Positions 45,124 through 53,719 of a DNA stretch of 64,000 bases are shown here, piece by piece. The DNA lies in assembly GCF_005860805.1 (NCBI RefSeq), contig NZ_VCEJ01000002.1:914375-978374 (forward strand), read 5' to 3'. Made by a program: the position numbers and the translations under genes. Under the pieces are notes generated by a model. It made no database searches. It had not been told where the DNA came from and saw nothing but the letters and a program-made list of their open reading frames with translations. This stretch comes from Dyadobacter luticola (lineage in GTDB: Bacteria > Bacteroidota > Bacteroidia > Cytophagales > Spirosomataceae). Each line of letters starts with the position of its first letter. The first letter of the stretch is position 1.

Positions 45124-45849
45124 ATGAAACGAAAAATCGCATCTATCATCATATTTTGGGCGTTTTGCGCCACGACTTCACAGGCGCAATTTAATCTGGG
45201 CAAAGTGCTGGACAAGGTGGGCGGCAATGATACGGGTTTAGGCGAAAACGAGATCGTCGCCGGACTGAAAGAGGCTTTAAATGTCGGGATCAGCAACGGT
45301 TCTGCCGAGGCTTCGAAGGTGGATGGTTTTTTTAAAAATGAGTTAATAAAAATCGCGGTGCCGCCTGAGGCGCAGAAGGTTGCCGAAACTTTGAGGAAAA
45401 TGGGACTGGGCCATGAAGTGGACAAATTTACATTATCGCTCAACCGCGCGGCCGAAGATGCTGCCAAGAAATCAAAACCGATTTTTGTTAAAGCCATTAC
45501 TTCCATGACCGTCCCCGATGCACTTGGCATTCTGAAAGGTCAGGACGACGCGGCTACGCAATATTTGAGAAAGACCACCAATGATGATTTGTTCAAAACC
45601 TTCTTCCCTGTGGTCGACAGCACATTAAACCTGAACAAAGCGACGGAATATTATTCGGACATTGTGAACAAATACAACGAGTTGCCGCTGGTCAAAAAGG
45701 TGAATCCTAATCTGAAAGAATACGCAACCCAAAAAACAATCGACGGGCTGTATGTGCTGATCGCGCAGGAAGAAAAAAAGATCCGCGATAATCCGAAAGC
45801 GCGTGTAACCGATCTTTTGAAAAAAGTATTTAGCAAATCCTCAAAGTGA
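45124..45849 (+). CDS. DUF4197 family exported protein
   Basis: 241 residues from the ATG at 45124. An in-frame TTG at 45088 would put polar residues before the signal peptide. The signal peptide ends near TSQAQ. The DUF4197 domain follows, with GLKEALNVGISNGS near the N-terminus and paired helices through YYSDIVNKYNELPLVKKVNP. The family is exported, mostly helical, and of unknown function. It lies 54 bases before gldC on the same strand. Confidence 0.88.
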   Translation: MKRKIASIIIFWAFCATTSQAQFNLGKVLDKVGGNDTGLGENEIVAGLKEALNVGISNGSAEASKVDGFFKNELIKIAVPPEAQKVAETLRKMGLGHEVDKFTLSLNRAAEDAAKKSKPIFVKAITSMTVPDALGILKGQDDAATQYLRKTTNDDLFKTFFPVVDSTLNLNKATEYYSDIVNKYNELPLVKKVNPNLKEYATQKTIDGLYVLIAQEEKKIRDNPKARVTDLLKKVFSKSSK

Positions 45850-45879
45850 CTTATCAGGCAGGCGTAAGCGTCAAATGCT

Positions 45880-45887
45880 TACTTTTG
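45880..45887 (+). promoter_or_regulatory. Candidate -7 element (TACTTTTG) for gldC
   Basis: Exact TAnnTTTG, 16 bases before the gldC ATG; no -33 TTTG in place. It implies a very short leader. Confidence 0.33.
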
Positions 45888-45903
45888 GGAAAAATTAACC
45901 TCT

Positions 45904-46245
45904 ATGAAAAAATCAGAAATACATTTCACCGTTGAGCTTGACGATAAGAATATACCAGAAAAGATTTTTTGGGAAGCTACCGATAATCCGAATGAGGGAA
46001 TTAATGATACCCGCGCCATCGCCATCGCGGTCTGGGACCATTACCACCGCGGAACATTAAAAATTGATCTTTGGACAAAAGATATGGAAGTGTTCGAAAT
46101 GAAGCGCTTTTATATCGAGCTGATGAGTGGCATCGCCGATACTTTACTAACTGCTACAAATGATCGCGGTATGGCCGATACGATTGAGGCTGTGTGCGAG
46201 ACATTGAGCAAACGTCTTGACGAAGAAATGAAGGCGGCAAAATAA
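45904..46245 (+). CDS. gldC: Gliding motility protein GldC
   Basis: 113 residues, the GldC length. The N-terminus KKSEIHFTVELDDKNIPEKI and the middle ISINT-like strand NDTRAIAIAVWDHYHRGTLKIDLWTKDM are typical. In Flavobacterium, GldC supports gliding and type IX secretion but is not absolutely required. No other gld genes are in this window. It ends exactly one base before the convergent mmcQ-like gene ends. Confidence 0.92.
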   Translation: MKKSEIHFTVELDDKNIPEKIFWEATDNPNEGINDTRAIAIAVWDHYHRGTLKIDLWTKDMEVFEMKRFYIELMSGIADTLLTATNDRGMADTIEAVCETLSKRLDEEMKAAK

Positions 46246-46605
46246 TTACTTCGTCGCTTTTAATGTTTCCTGATCTTTCTTTGGCAATGTTGCTACCACG
46301 AGATCGTAGGAATCTTTGACCCACTCAAACAAAATTTCGCTTGGAATGTTGCCGGTGACATATACGGTATTCCAATGTTTCTTATTCATGTGATATCCGG
46401 GCTTTACGTCCGGATATTTTTCTCTCAGCTCTTCCGCTTTTTCCGGATCACATTTTGCATTGAACTGCTGTTTGTCAGAATCCAGCGGCGTCAGCAAAAA
46501 AACCTTGTTTTTTACCTTAAACACTAGCGTATCAGGCCCGAAAGGCAGTTCTTCGGTTACGCCGGGAAGTTTCAGGCAAAAGTCTCGCAGGGTTTCGAGG
46601 TTCAT
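46246..46605 (-). CDS. MmcQ/YjbR family protein
   Basis: 119 residues, the usual size. The family signatures are LRDFCLKLPGVTEELPFGPDTLVFKV near the N-terminus (only part quoted) and KPGYHMNKKHWNTVY in the middle. The fold is a double-wing DNA-binding-like fold, but a biochemical role is not established. Its ATG overlaps the stop of the small membrane protein gene (ATGA), so the pair is translationally coupled. Confidence 0.9.
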   Translation of the reverse strand: MNLETLRDFCLKLPGVTEELPFGPDTLVFKVKNKVFLLTPLDSDKQQFNAKCDPEKAEELREKYPDVKPGYHMNKKHWNTVYVTGNIPSEILFEWVKDSYDLVVATLPKKDQETLKATK

Positions 46606-46781
46606 CTGGTAAATGCTCTAACAATCATTATGATCACGCAAATCAAAAACATGACGATGGAAATGCGGTTAATGCCATGCATCATCCGCAGGTTGAATGA
46701 ATCGGGCGCATTCGGGTCTTTTTTCTTGAAAACCCTGACGAAATAGTAAAACACGTCACCCAGTTGAAAGTACCTTTTCAT
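46602..46781 (-). CDS. Small single-helix membrane protein (DUF6728-like)
   Basis: 59 residues, found by translating the minus strand by hand. It begins MKRYFQLGDVFYYF, has a KKKDPNAPDSFNLRMMHGINRIS centre (quoted in part), and ends with one hydrophobic helix at about 41-55. It resembles small Bacteroidota proteins I recall as DUF6728. The stop overlaps the mmcQ-like start (ATGA), and the ispG stop is 32 bases upstream, so the three probably share a transcript. Function unknown. Confidence 0.75.
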   Translation of the reverse strand: MKRYFQLGDVFYYFVRVFKKKDPNAPDSFNLRMMHGINRISIVMFLICVIIMIVRAFTR

Positions 46782-46813
46782 AATGTTGTCTGATTAACCC
46801 CTCTATCCATTTT

Positions 46814-48817
46814 TTAAATTAAAACTTCCTGCTCACTCGGTTCGATCCACCGGCCATCTTCCCGGATCAGCTCGATCAGCTCATCGACCGCTTTCGCAGC
46901 AGTTACCGATCGTTTGATCACCTCCTGGCCACGGTATAAAGCAATTTTATCTTTTCCCATACCCACATACCCATAATCCGCATCGGCCATTTCGCCGGGA
47001 CCATTTACGATACAACCCATAATCCCGATTTTCACCCCTTTCAAATGTTCCGTATGCTTGCGGATCATGGCCGTAGTTTCCTGTAAATCAAATAAGGTAC
47101 GTCCGCAGGACGGGCAGGAAATATATTCGGTTTTCGACATTCGCGTCCTTGCCGCCTGTAAAATTCCAAATGCAATGGAATTGTAGGAAGCCGCCGCTTT
47201 CAGCTTATCATCCAGGATACTATCTGCTTCAAAAACAGGCGATAACATTACACCGTCCCCGAATCCATCTACGAGCAAGCCGCCCATATCGGTTGCTGAA
47301 AACAAAGTTAACTTGTCACCCATATTAGTTGCATAAGCCCGGTTAATAATCACCGGCACTTTGTATTTCAATTCAGTAAGCATATAAAAGAAGCGGCGCA
47401 TTTCCGGCATGGCGTGCTCATTTGTAGTATTGAGCACCAGCACGACATTGTTCTGCTCCGCTATTTTTCCCAGGAAATAATAATCGAATGTGTGGATATC
47501 GCCTTTGATGAAATTCAGTTGCTGAGAAGTTTCAATTGCCGCATTCCAGCTTTCCACCGTCCAGAGGGGAAATTTATTATTGCGATCCTCATGAATCAGC
47601 CACTGCTCGCTATCAAGAATTTCTTTCAAACCATTTGGTAACATAAATGGTACCGGCATCTTTCCCGTATAAATAAAATCCGCTCCCTGATCGTTCATCG
47701 CCCACTTATCGGGGACAGGCAAGAAGAAGTGTCCGATACTTTTTAGCGCGGCGAGATTGTCCACGTGAATGTTGGAATAATCGGCGATCACCCGCGGCAC
47801 ATTCAAATGTCCTATGTTGTAAATTTCCTGCGTATCCCGGCGAATATATTGAAAGGGGTTGATCGGACAATGATCGATTGGCTGGATAAAATCATGGCCG
47901 GAACGCGTGGTGTATCTTTCAATCAATGCTCTTGCTACAGGAGCCTCTTTCTCAGGCGCTTCGGTGAGCGAAACACGTACAGTATCTCCCAATCCGTCTT
48001 CCAGCAATGTTCCGATGCCCACCGCTGATTTGATCCGGCCGTCTTCGGCTTCGCCTGCTTCGGTCACGCCCAAATGTAGCGGGTAAGGTTTGAGACCGTC
48101 CTCATCAAGTCGCTGAACAAGAAGTCGGTATGCTTCCACCATCACCTGCGTATTGCTGGATTTCATGGAAAGCGCAATGTTGAAATAATTGAACTCCTCA
48201 CAGATCCGGAGAAATTCCAGCGCAGATTCCACCATACCCAGCGGCGTATCGCCATATCGGCTCAGAATCCGGTCGGAAAGCGAGCCGTGATTGGTCCCGA
48301 TCCGCATTGCGGTACCATACTCTTTGCAAATTCTAACGAGCGGGATAAATTTTTCGCGGATCCTTTCGAGTTCGGCGGCGTAAGAAGCATCGGTATAATC
48401 AATTACTTCAAAACGCTTACGGTCAGCATAGTTACCAGGGTTGATCCGCACTTTCTCAACGATCCTGGCCGCCAGTTCTGCGGCATTGGGGGTGAAGTGA
48501 ATGTCGGCAATCAGCGGGACGTGAATGCCCAGCTTATGCAAACCATTTCGGATATTTTCAAGATTTTGCGCCTCTTTTACGCTCGGCGCCGTGATGCGAA
48601 CGTACTTACAGCCAGACTCTACCATCCTGATCACCTCATCAATGGAGCCCTGCGTATCCATCGTATCCACGGTGGTCATCGACTGGACGCGGATCGGGTA
48701 GGCGGAGCCCATCGGCAAATCGCCAATGTTGATCGTGATGGTTTCGCGGCGCTTGTATGCTGTCAGGGAAGGACAGTAGAGATTGGTTTTTTGTTCTGAA
48801 TCCGTAATCAATGTCAT
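46814..48817 (-). CDS. ispG: (E)-4-hydroxy-3-methylbut-2-enyl-diphosphate synthase IspG (large form)
   Basis: 667 residues, against about 370 for the E. coli enzyme. The extra ~250 residues are an inserted domain between the TIM barrel and the C-terminal Fe-S domain, as in plants, Chlamydia and Bacteroidota. The barrel holds PIRVQSMTTVDTMDTQ and LIADIHFTPNAA. The [4Fe-4S] ligands are in ISCPSCGRT, MGCIVNGPGE and the following conserved Glu. It converts MEcPP to HMBPP in the MEP isoprenoid pathway. It follows the GHMP kinase gene after 80 bases. Confidence 0.96.
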   Translation of the reverse strand: MTLITDSEQKTNLYCPSLTAYKRRETITINIGDLPMGSAYPIRVQSMTTVDTMDTQGSIDEVIRMVESGCKYVRITAPSVKEAQNLENIRNGLHKLGIHVPLIADIHFTPNAAELAARIVEKVRINPGNYADRKRFEVIDYTDASYAAELERIREKFIPLVRICKEYGTAMRIGTNHGSLSDRILSRYGDTPLGMVESALEFLRICEEFNYFNIALSMKSSNTQVMVEAYRLLVQRLDEDGLKPYPLHLGVTEAGEAEDGRIKSAVGIGTLLEDGLGDTVRVSLTEAPEKEAPVARALIERYTTRSGHDFIQPIDHCPINPFQYIRRDTQEIYNIGHLNVPRVIADYSNIHVDNLAALKSIGHFFLPVPDKWAMNDQGADFIYTGKMPVPFMLPNGLKEILDSEQWLIHEDRNNKFPLWTVESWNAAIETSQQLNFIKGDIHTFDYYFLGKIAEQNNVVLVLNTTNEHAMPEMRRFFYMLTELKYKVPVIINRAYATNMGDKLTLFSATDMGGLLVDGFGDGVMLSPVFEADSILDDKLKAAASYNSIAFGILQAARTRMSKTEYISCPSCGRTLFDLQETTAMIRKHTEHLKGVKIGIMGCIVNGPGEMADADYGYVGMGKDKIALYRGQEVIKRSVTAAKAVDELIELIREDGRWIEPSEQEVLI

Positions 48818-48897
48818 GGAATTGTAGTTGCTACAATGTACACTGCAAAGGTCTTAAAACAAAAACACAATCGGAATTACAATCGTGCATTTATGCC

Positions 48898-49980
48898 TCA
48901 GGGCTCAATCCGCGTGCCCGAATCCACCGTGATGATATAACTTTTTCCGCCTTCTTTTTCAATCGCTTCGGCTACTTCCTCTGCACGCGTGGGCGCATAC
49001 ACAAACATACAGCCGCCCCCGCCTGAACCATTGATTTTTCCACCCAGCGCGCCAGCATTCAAAGCTGCATTCATCATTCGCTCGATTTTGGGCGTTGAAG
49101 TCCGCTTGTGGTCGCGCAGGTTCTTGTAATGCAGATAAAGTAATTCACCGAAAGCTTCATCAAAAAGCTCATTGATCGGATCGTGCGTATTTTCAGTCAG
49201 CAATTCTTTACCCTGTCGCAGAATGTCTCGGTCTTCAATATTGGCTTTTAAAAGACTGAATTCGTCCTCGCTGAGCATTTTTTGGTAGTATTCCGCTTTT
49301 TCAAATGGCGTTGAAAAAATAGAAAATTCCGGATCATAAGCAGTCACTTTCCGGATTACATCTTCCATACCGTACCGGCAGCGGGCCAGGATACCCAAGG
49401 TATCTTTTGGTTCCAGCGAATCACCGAGGACAAATGTACCGAGCTGCGGCGTAAGTGCTTCAACGTAGATTTCCGGCGTGGATTCGAGGTAAATCACATT
49501 TCCGATGGCCGTAGAATAGTGGTCCATCATGCCGCCCGGTTCGCCAAATTCCAGTACCTCGGCCGCATTCGCGATTTCCCCCAATTCTTTTTGCGAAAAA
49601 TTCAAAGGGTTATCACTCATTTTATCCAGGAAATGCGCCCAGGAGACAATCAGCGCCGACGAACTCGAAGTGCCGGAATTGATCGGAATGTTTCCATGAA
49701 TGACACATTCAAATCCTTTGGAAAAAGTTAATCCTTTCCTTTTCAGCACATTGATTGTACTGCGAAAATAGTCGCGCTGTATTACATAAGGAAATGTGTC
49801 GCGGAGCGAAAATTCTTCTTTAAGCCCGAGATCGGGGAGGTGAAGAATCACTTTATCGTCGGGGCGATAATCGCCGTCAATGCTGATGCGCCGGGAAATA
49901 GCCGCCGCGATGACGGGCAGCCCAAGATAATCCTGATGTTCACCAAACAAACAAATACGGCCGGGAGTTGAAATCCTCAT
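48898..49980 (-). CDS. GHMP-family sugar kinase
   Basis: 360 residues. The N-terminus PGRICLFGEHQDYLG resembles galactokinase. The ATP phosphate loop is PINSGTSSSSALIVS, the substrate region GEPGGMMDHYS, and the C-terminal motif KINGSGGGGCMFVYAP. These three GHMP motifs are all intact. It lies 3 bases downstream of a FucP-like sugar transporter gene, so it most likely phosphorylates the sugar imported by it. The position before ispG might suggest mevalonate kinase, but the MEP pathway makes that unlikely. Confidence 0.88.
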   Translation of the reverse strand: MRISTPGRICLFGEHQDYLGLPVIAAAISRRISIDGDYRPDDKVILHLPDLGLKEEFSLRDTFPYVIQRDYFRSTINVLKRKGLTFSKGFECVIHGNIPINSGTSSSSALIVSWAHFLDKMSDNPLNFSQKELGEIANAAEVLEFGEPGGMMDHYSTAIGNVIYLESTPEIYVEALTPQLGTFVLGDSLEPKDTLGILARCRYGMEDVIRKVTAYDPEFSIFSTPFEKAEYYQKMLSEDEFSLLKANIEDRDILRQGKELLTENTHDPINELFDEAFGELLYLHYKNLRDHKRTSTPKIERMMNAALNAGALGGKINGSGGGGCMFVYAPTRAEEVAEAIEKEGGKSYIITVDSGTRIEP

Positions 49981-49983
49981 GAA

Positions 49984-51207
49984 CTACCAGCTTTTCTTTT
50001 TATGGCCTACCAGACCGAAATACAGAATGAAAACATACAGCGGGATCATAATCCAGTATGCTTTTTGGGTGCTGCCAATTGCATCAGCGATGCCACCATA
50101 AAGCAGCGGAACCACCGCGCCGCCGGAGATACCCATCACAAGCAGGGCCGAGGCTACTTTTGTGAATTTACCTAAACCACTCAATGCCAGCGGCCACAAT
50201 GCAGGCCAGATCACCGAGTTGGCAAAACCTAAAATCGCAATACAAACGACTGACGTAAAGCCGCTTGTGAAAAGTGCAGTCAACGTGACAAGCAGTCCGA
50301 GTACCGCACAGAATTTAAGGTAAGCTTGCTGAGAAACATATTTCGGGATCAAAGCCGCACCCAGCACATATCCGAACATCATTCCATAAAGGGTGTAGGT
50401 ACCAAAGAGCCGCGCCTCATTTTCGGGGAAGCCCAGCGAGATACCGTAATTGATAATCGTATCACCCGCAATCACCTCCACACCCACGTAACAGAATATC
50501 GCGATTACACCTAAAACCAGGTTTGGAAACTGGAAAACGCTCGTTTTAGTCACCGGTACCAATGTTGAAACCGACGGCGTTTCTTCCTCTTCCTCGCTCA
50601 CTTCCACCAGGCCTTTTGACATTCGGATCACCAGCGCAAGGATGATCAGCACCACAGTCATCACCACATACGGCATCACCACTTTATTGAGCTCATCTTT
50701 GGGATCCGCAGATTCCGCGCCGGCTAACAGTAATTTTCCAAAAATCAGCTGGCTGATCACGCCTGCCGTCTTGTTGGCAATACCCATAAAACTGATGCGC
50801 TGCGCAGCACTGTCACGCGGCCCTAGAATGGTCACATAAGGATTAGAAGCGGTTTGCAGCACCGTAAGCCCGATTCCGATCGTGAACAGACCGGCCAGGA
50901 ATAGGGGATAGGAAGCCATTTCGGCAGCCGGAATAAAAATGATCGTGCCCGCAGCCATTACCAGCAATGCAAGCGACATACCGTTTTTGAAACCGGTTTT
51001 TTTCAAAACCAGCGACGACGGCACGGCCATTAAGGTATAGGAAATAAAAAATGCAAATGTGACAAGGTAAGAGCTGGTATTATCCAGTGTAAACGCCTTT
51101 TTGAAGAAGCTGATCAATGTTCCATTAACCCAGGTAATGAAACCCATGATGAAAAATATGACACCTATTATGAGGAGGGGGACAAGGTAATTGTTCTTTT
51201 TGCTCAT
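49984..51207 (-). CDS. MFS sugar transporter (FucP/GluP-like)
   Basis: 407 residues, about 12 membrane helices. It belongs to the fucose/glucose/galactose:H+ symporter branch of the major facilitator superfamily, as suggested by the N-terminal FITWVNGTLISFFKKAF and the segment ASNPYVTILGPRDSAAQR. A short central cytoplasmic loop is acidic (SEEEEETPS). It sits 3 bases before the GHMP kinase gene on the same strand, so uptake and phosphorylation look coupled. The sugar is unknown. Confidence 0.92.
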   Translation of the reverse strand: MSKKNNYLVPLLIIGVIFFIMGFITWVNGTLISFFKKAFTLDNTSSYLVTFAFFISYTLMAVPSSLVLKKTGFKNGMSLALLVMAAGTIIFIPAAEMASYPLFLAGLFTIGIGLTVLQTASNPYVTILGPRDSAAQRISFMGIANKTAGVISQLIFGKLLLAGAESADPKDELNKVVMPYVVMTVVLIILALVIRMSKGLVEVSEEEEETPSVSTLVPVTKTSVFQFPNLVLGVIAIFCYVGVEVIAGDTIINYGISLGFPENEARLFGTYTLYGMMFGYVLGAALIPKYVSQQAYLKFCAVLGLLVTLTALFTSGFTSVVCIAILGFANSVIWPALWPLALSGLGKFTKVASALLVMGISGGAVVPLLYGGIADAIGSTQKAYWIMIPLYVFILYFGLVGHKKKSW

Positions 51208-51558
51208 TTACTTTCTGATTAGTCGGGAGTTATGGGTTAAAATGTTAGGTGCCTGATCTATATACTTAGTTTTTCTTTTTCGGACTAATTTCCAAATATT
51301 CTTTTGCCTTGCGGTCAAAGTGCGCAATTTACACTCATTCGCCATTTTTTTAATTTTTTTATTAACTAAAAAATCGGTTGATGTCTGACATTCGCCTGCT
51401 ATCAATTTTTAAAGTGATTGAACAAATTCACAAGTTAAGGCGTTAACCGTTTGCAAGTGACCCCTGTGAGCATTTCACGCTGGCTCTAAGGCCCTAAATG
51501 TGTTGGACACATACTTTGTTACGACATTTAAGGCGACATTAACCAAGAATACTAAAAT
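51208..51558. other. 351-base intergenic region between the sugar transporter and QueD genes
   Basis: Divergent control region. It has A/T-runs near 51340-51370. A short open frame here has no start context or codon signals I trust. No exact two-box promoter is visible for either gene. Confidence 0.4.
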
Positions 51559-51975
51559 ATGGCTGAAAAGGTGGCGGTGTTCCGCAAGGAACACTTTAAT
51601 GCGGCTCATCGTCTTCACAATCCGGCCTGGTCGGATGAAAAGAATGAAACCGTATTCGGCAAATGCAACAATCCGAATTTTCACGGGCATAATTACGAGC
51701 TAGTCATTAAAGTGACTGGGCCGGTGGATCCTGAAACGGGTTATGTTGTTGACATGAAGGTGCTTAGCGCTATTTTAAAAGAATCGGTGATTGATCGGTT
51801 TGACCATAAAAACCTGAACCTGGACGTCGAAGAATTTAGAAATCTGAATCCCTCCGCGGAGAATATCGCGATCGTTATTTATTCTATTTTAAGATCAAAA
51901 ATTAATTCGGAGCTCGCTCTGAAAGTAAGATTATATGAAACAGAACGGAACTTTGTCGAATATCCAGCCGACTGA
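51559..51975 (+). CDS. queD: 6-pyruvoyl-tetrahydropterin synthase/QueD family protein
   Basis: 138 residues. The zinc-binding histidines are in FNAAHRL and NFHGHNYEL, the catalytic Cys is in FGKCNNPN, and an Asp/His pair is in DRFDHKNLN. The family converts dihydroneopterin triphosphate to 6-carboxytetrahydropterin (QueD, queuosine route) or to 6-pyruvoyltetrahydropterin (PTPS). Its 3' end overlaps the folE start by 41 bases, so substrate supply and use are encoded together. Which of the two reactions occurs is not settled by sequence alone. Confidence 0.92.
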   Translation: MAEKVAVFRKEHFNAAHRLHNPAWSDEKNETVFGKCNNPNFHGHNYELVIKVTGPVDPETGYVVDMKVLSAILKESVIDRFDHKNLNLDVEEFRNLNPSAENIAIVIYSILRSKINSELALKVRLYETERNFVEYPAD

Positions 51976-52624
51976 ATTGGTTGACATTGAGGAGGTTGGG
52001 GACGATCACGTATTTTCTACCATCGAGACACCGCTGCGCAAAGATGCTTTTGCGTTGGAGGATGATATGAAAATGGAACTGATTGAAAAACATTTCCGGC
52101 ACATTATGGAAATCATGGGCCTGGATATGACGGATGACAGTCTAAAAGGCACGCCTAAACGCGTTGCAAAAATGTACATCAAGGAAGTTTTCGCCGGTTT
52201 GGATCCAAAAAACAAGCCTGCCGTAACGCTTTTTGACAATAAATATAAGTATGACCAAATGCTCGTAGAGAAGGACATTGCTGTCTTTTCGAACTGTGAG
52301 CACCATTTTGTCCCGATCTACGGAAAAGCCCACGTCGCCTACATTTCGAGCGGCAAAGTGATCGGGCTTTCAAAACTGAACCGGATCGTAGAATATTTCT
52401 CAAAACGCCCGCAAGTACAAGAAAGACTCACCGTACAAATCGCCAATGAGTTGAAATCAGCTTTACAAACCGAAGACGTAGCAGTTGTGATCGACGCGCA
52501 ACACATGTGTGTTCAATCACGGGGGATCAGAGATTCAGGCAGCTCGACAGTGACGGCTTATTATGGCGGGAAGTTTGAGGAGGAAGCTAGGAAGAAGGAG
52601 TTTTTGAGTTATTTGGGGATGTAA
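51935..52624 (+). CDS. folE: GTP cyclohydrolase I
   Basis: 229 residues. The zinc site is NCEHHFVPIYGKAHVAYI and the catalytic region DAQHMCVQSRGIRDSGSSTVT. Residues 1-40 form an N-terminal extension ahead of the enzyme core, which begins around LIEKHFRHIMEIMG. It makes dihydroneopterin triphosphate from GTP for folate and pterin synthesis. The ATG at 51935 lies inside queD in another frame, an overlap of 41 bases. If instead a downstream ATG at about codon 45 is used, the overlap disappears. Confidence 0.95.
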   Translation: MKQNGTLSNIQPTELVDIEEVGDDHVFSTIETPLRKDAFALEDDMKMELIEKHFRHIMEIMGLDMTDDSLKGTPKRVAKMYIKEVFAGLDPKNKPAVTLFDNKYKYDQMLVEKDIAVFSNCEHHFVPIYGKAHVAYISSGKVIGLSKLNRIVEYFSKRPQVQERLTVQIANELKSALQTEDVAVVIDAQHMCVQSRGIRDSGSSTVTAYYGGKFEEEARKKEFLSYLGM

Positions 52625-52752
52625 TACTTGTCACCCTGAGCGGGTGTAATACTTGGTCACCCTGAGCGGAGTCGAAGGGCGCTGTTGGCTAGGCACTGTG
52701 CACTAAGCATTGTTCCTAGCCAACAGCGCCCTTCGACTACGCTCAGGGTGAC
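52621..52752. repeat. Long inverted repeat with a duplicated half-arm
   Basis: Arms at 52656-52693 and 52715-52752 are 38 bases long with one mismatch, separated by a 21-base loop. The outer part of the left arm (GTCACCCTGAGCG with the preceding GTAATACTTG) also occurs once more just upstream, at 52621-52642. The whole lies between folE and the sugar isomerase gene, which are convergent, and ends 22 bases before the isomerase stop. No transposase is near. It resembles a REP/MITE-like dispersed palindrome and could also stop transcription. Confidence 0.85.
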
Positions 52753-52774
52753 AAAGTTTTTGACAGAGCCAATG

Positions 52775-53695
52775 TTACACCATCGGCCCCACTTTTTCCA
52801 GCAGCGCCTTAGTCGCCTTAATTCCATCATATTCCGATAGCTTACCTCCCTCATATTCAATCCCCGCGATGCCTTTGAAGCCGCTATCTTTCACGATTTT
52901 CAGGATTTTAGTATAATCCGTTTCGATGCAGTTTCCTTTTTCGTCGAAGTCGTAGGTTTTCGCGCTCACACCTTTTGCGAAGGGCATTAATTCTTTTGTA
53001 CCCTGGTACCTGTCGTAAGATTCCGCGCAGCCGCCGTCTTTTCTGGTGATACAGAAGTTACCAAAATCAGGCAATGTTCCTACGTTTTTCATATTTACCT
53101 GCTTCATCACGCCCGAAAGCCACTGACCGTTTGAAGAAGATCCACCGTGGTTTTCAACGATCACATTGATACCGGTTTTCGAAGCAAATTCACCCAGTTT
53201 GCCAAGTCCCTGTACCGCCGCTTTCGCGATTTCTTCGTTGGTACCTTTTCCGAATGCATTTACGCGGATGGTTTTGCAGCCCAGGTATTTCGCTGCTTCT
53301 ACCCATTTGTAGTGATTTTCAACTGCTTTGTTGCGCACGGCATCGTCCAGCTCGCCCAAGCCGCCTTCGCCGTCGATCATGATCAAATGCGCTGTTACGC
53401 CATTGTCTTTCTGTCTTTTGATCAGATCATTCAGGTAAGTTTTGTCTTCGGCTTTGTCTTTGAAAAACTGGTTTACATATTCTACAATTGAAATGCCGAA
53501 TTCTTTTTTGGCAAGTTCAGGGAATTCCATGTTCGTCAGTTTCTTCGCGAAAAGCGCTTTGTGAAGCGACCATTCAGCGAGGGAAATGTCAAACCAGAGT
53601 TTTTTGGAAGGTTCAGCGAAAAGGTCGGTGAATGTGGCGGCGGCCAGCGCAGTTGCTCCTGCCTGTCTGAGGAAATCGCGTCGTGAAACGTACAT
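52775..53695 (-). CDS. Sugar phosphate isomerase/epimerase-like TIM-barrel protein with Tat signal
   Basis: 306 residues. The N-terminus has a twin-arginine signal (SRRDFLRQ, then an Ala-rich stretch). The mature part belongs to the AP endonuclease 2/xylose isomerase-like TIM-barrel family. Metal-site residues are suggested by [17 protein letters not shown] and GIAGIEYEG. Secreted members are common in Bacteroidota sugar catabolism and usually have no assigned reaction. It is convergent with folE and follows the CDF transporter gene on the same strand. Confidence 0.87.
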   Translation of the reverse strand: MYVSRRDFLRQAGATALAAATFTDLFAEPSKKLWFDISLAEWSLHKALFAKKLTNMEFPELAKKEFGISIVEYVNQFFKDKAEDKTYLNDLIKRQKDNGVTAHLIMIDGEGGLGELDDAVRNKAVENHYKWVEAAKYLGCKTIRVNAFGKGTNEEIAKAAVQGLGKLGEFASKTGINVIVENHGGSSSNGQWLSGVMKQVNMKNVGTLPDFGNFCITRKDGGCAESYDRYQGTKELMPFAKGVSAKTYDFDEKGNCIETDYTKILKIVKDSGFKGIAGIEYEGGKLSEYDGIKATKALLEKVGPMV

Positions 53696-53719
53696 TGTGG
53701 TTAGAATTTAGATTTATGT

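Noticed and set aside
48898..49980. Mevalonate kinase as function of the GHMP kinase next to ispG
   Set aside because: ispG shows that the MEP pathway is used, and the kinase is coupled to a sugar transporter gene instead.
51208..51405. Minus-strand open frame of 65 codons upstream of the sugar transporter
   Set aside because: Basic, no hydrophobic or conserved features, and it occupies the likely promoter region.
52621..52752. Possible CRISPR or insertion sequence end
   Set aside because: Only one palindrome and one partial repeat are present; no spacers, no cas genes, no transposase.
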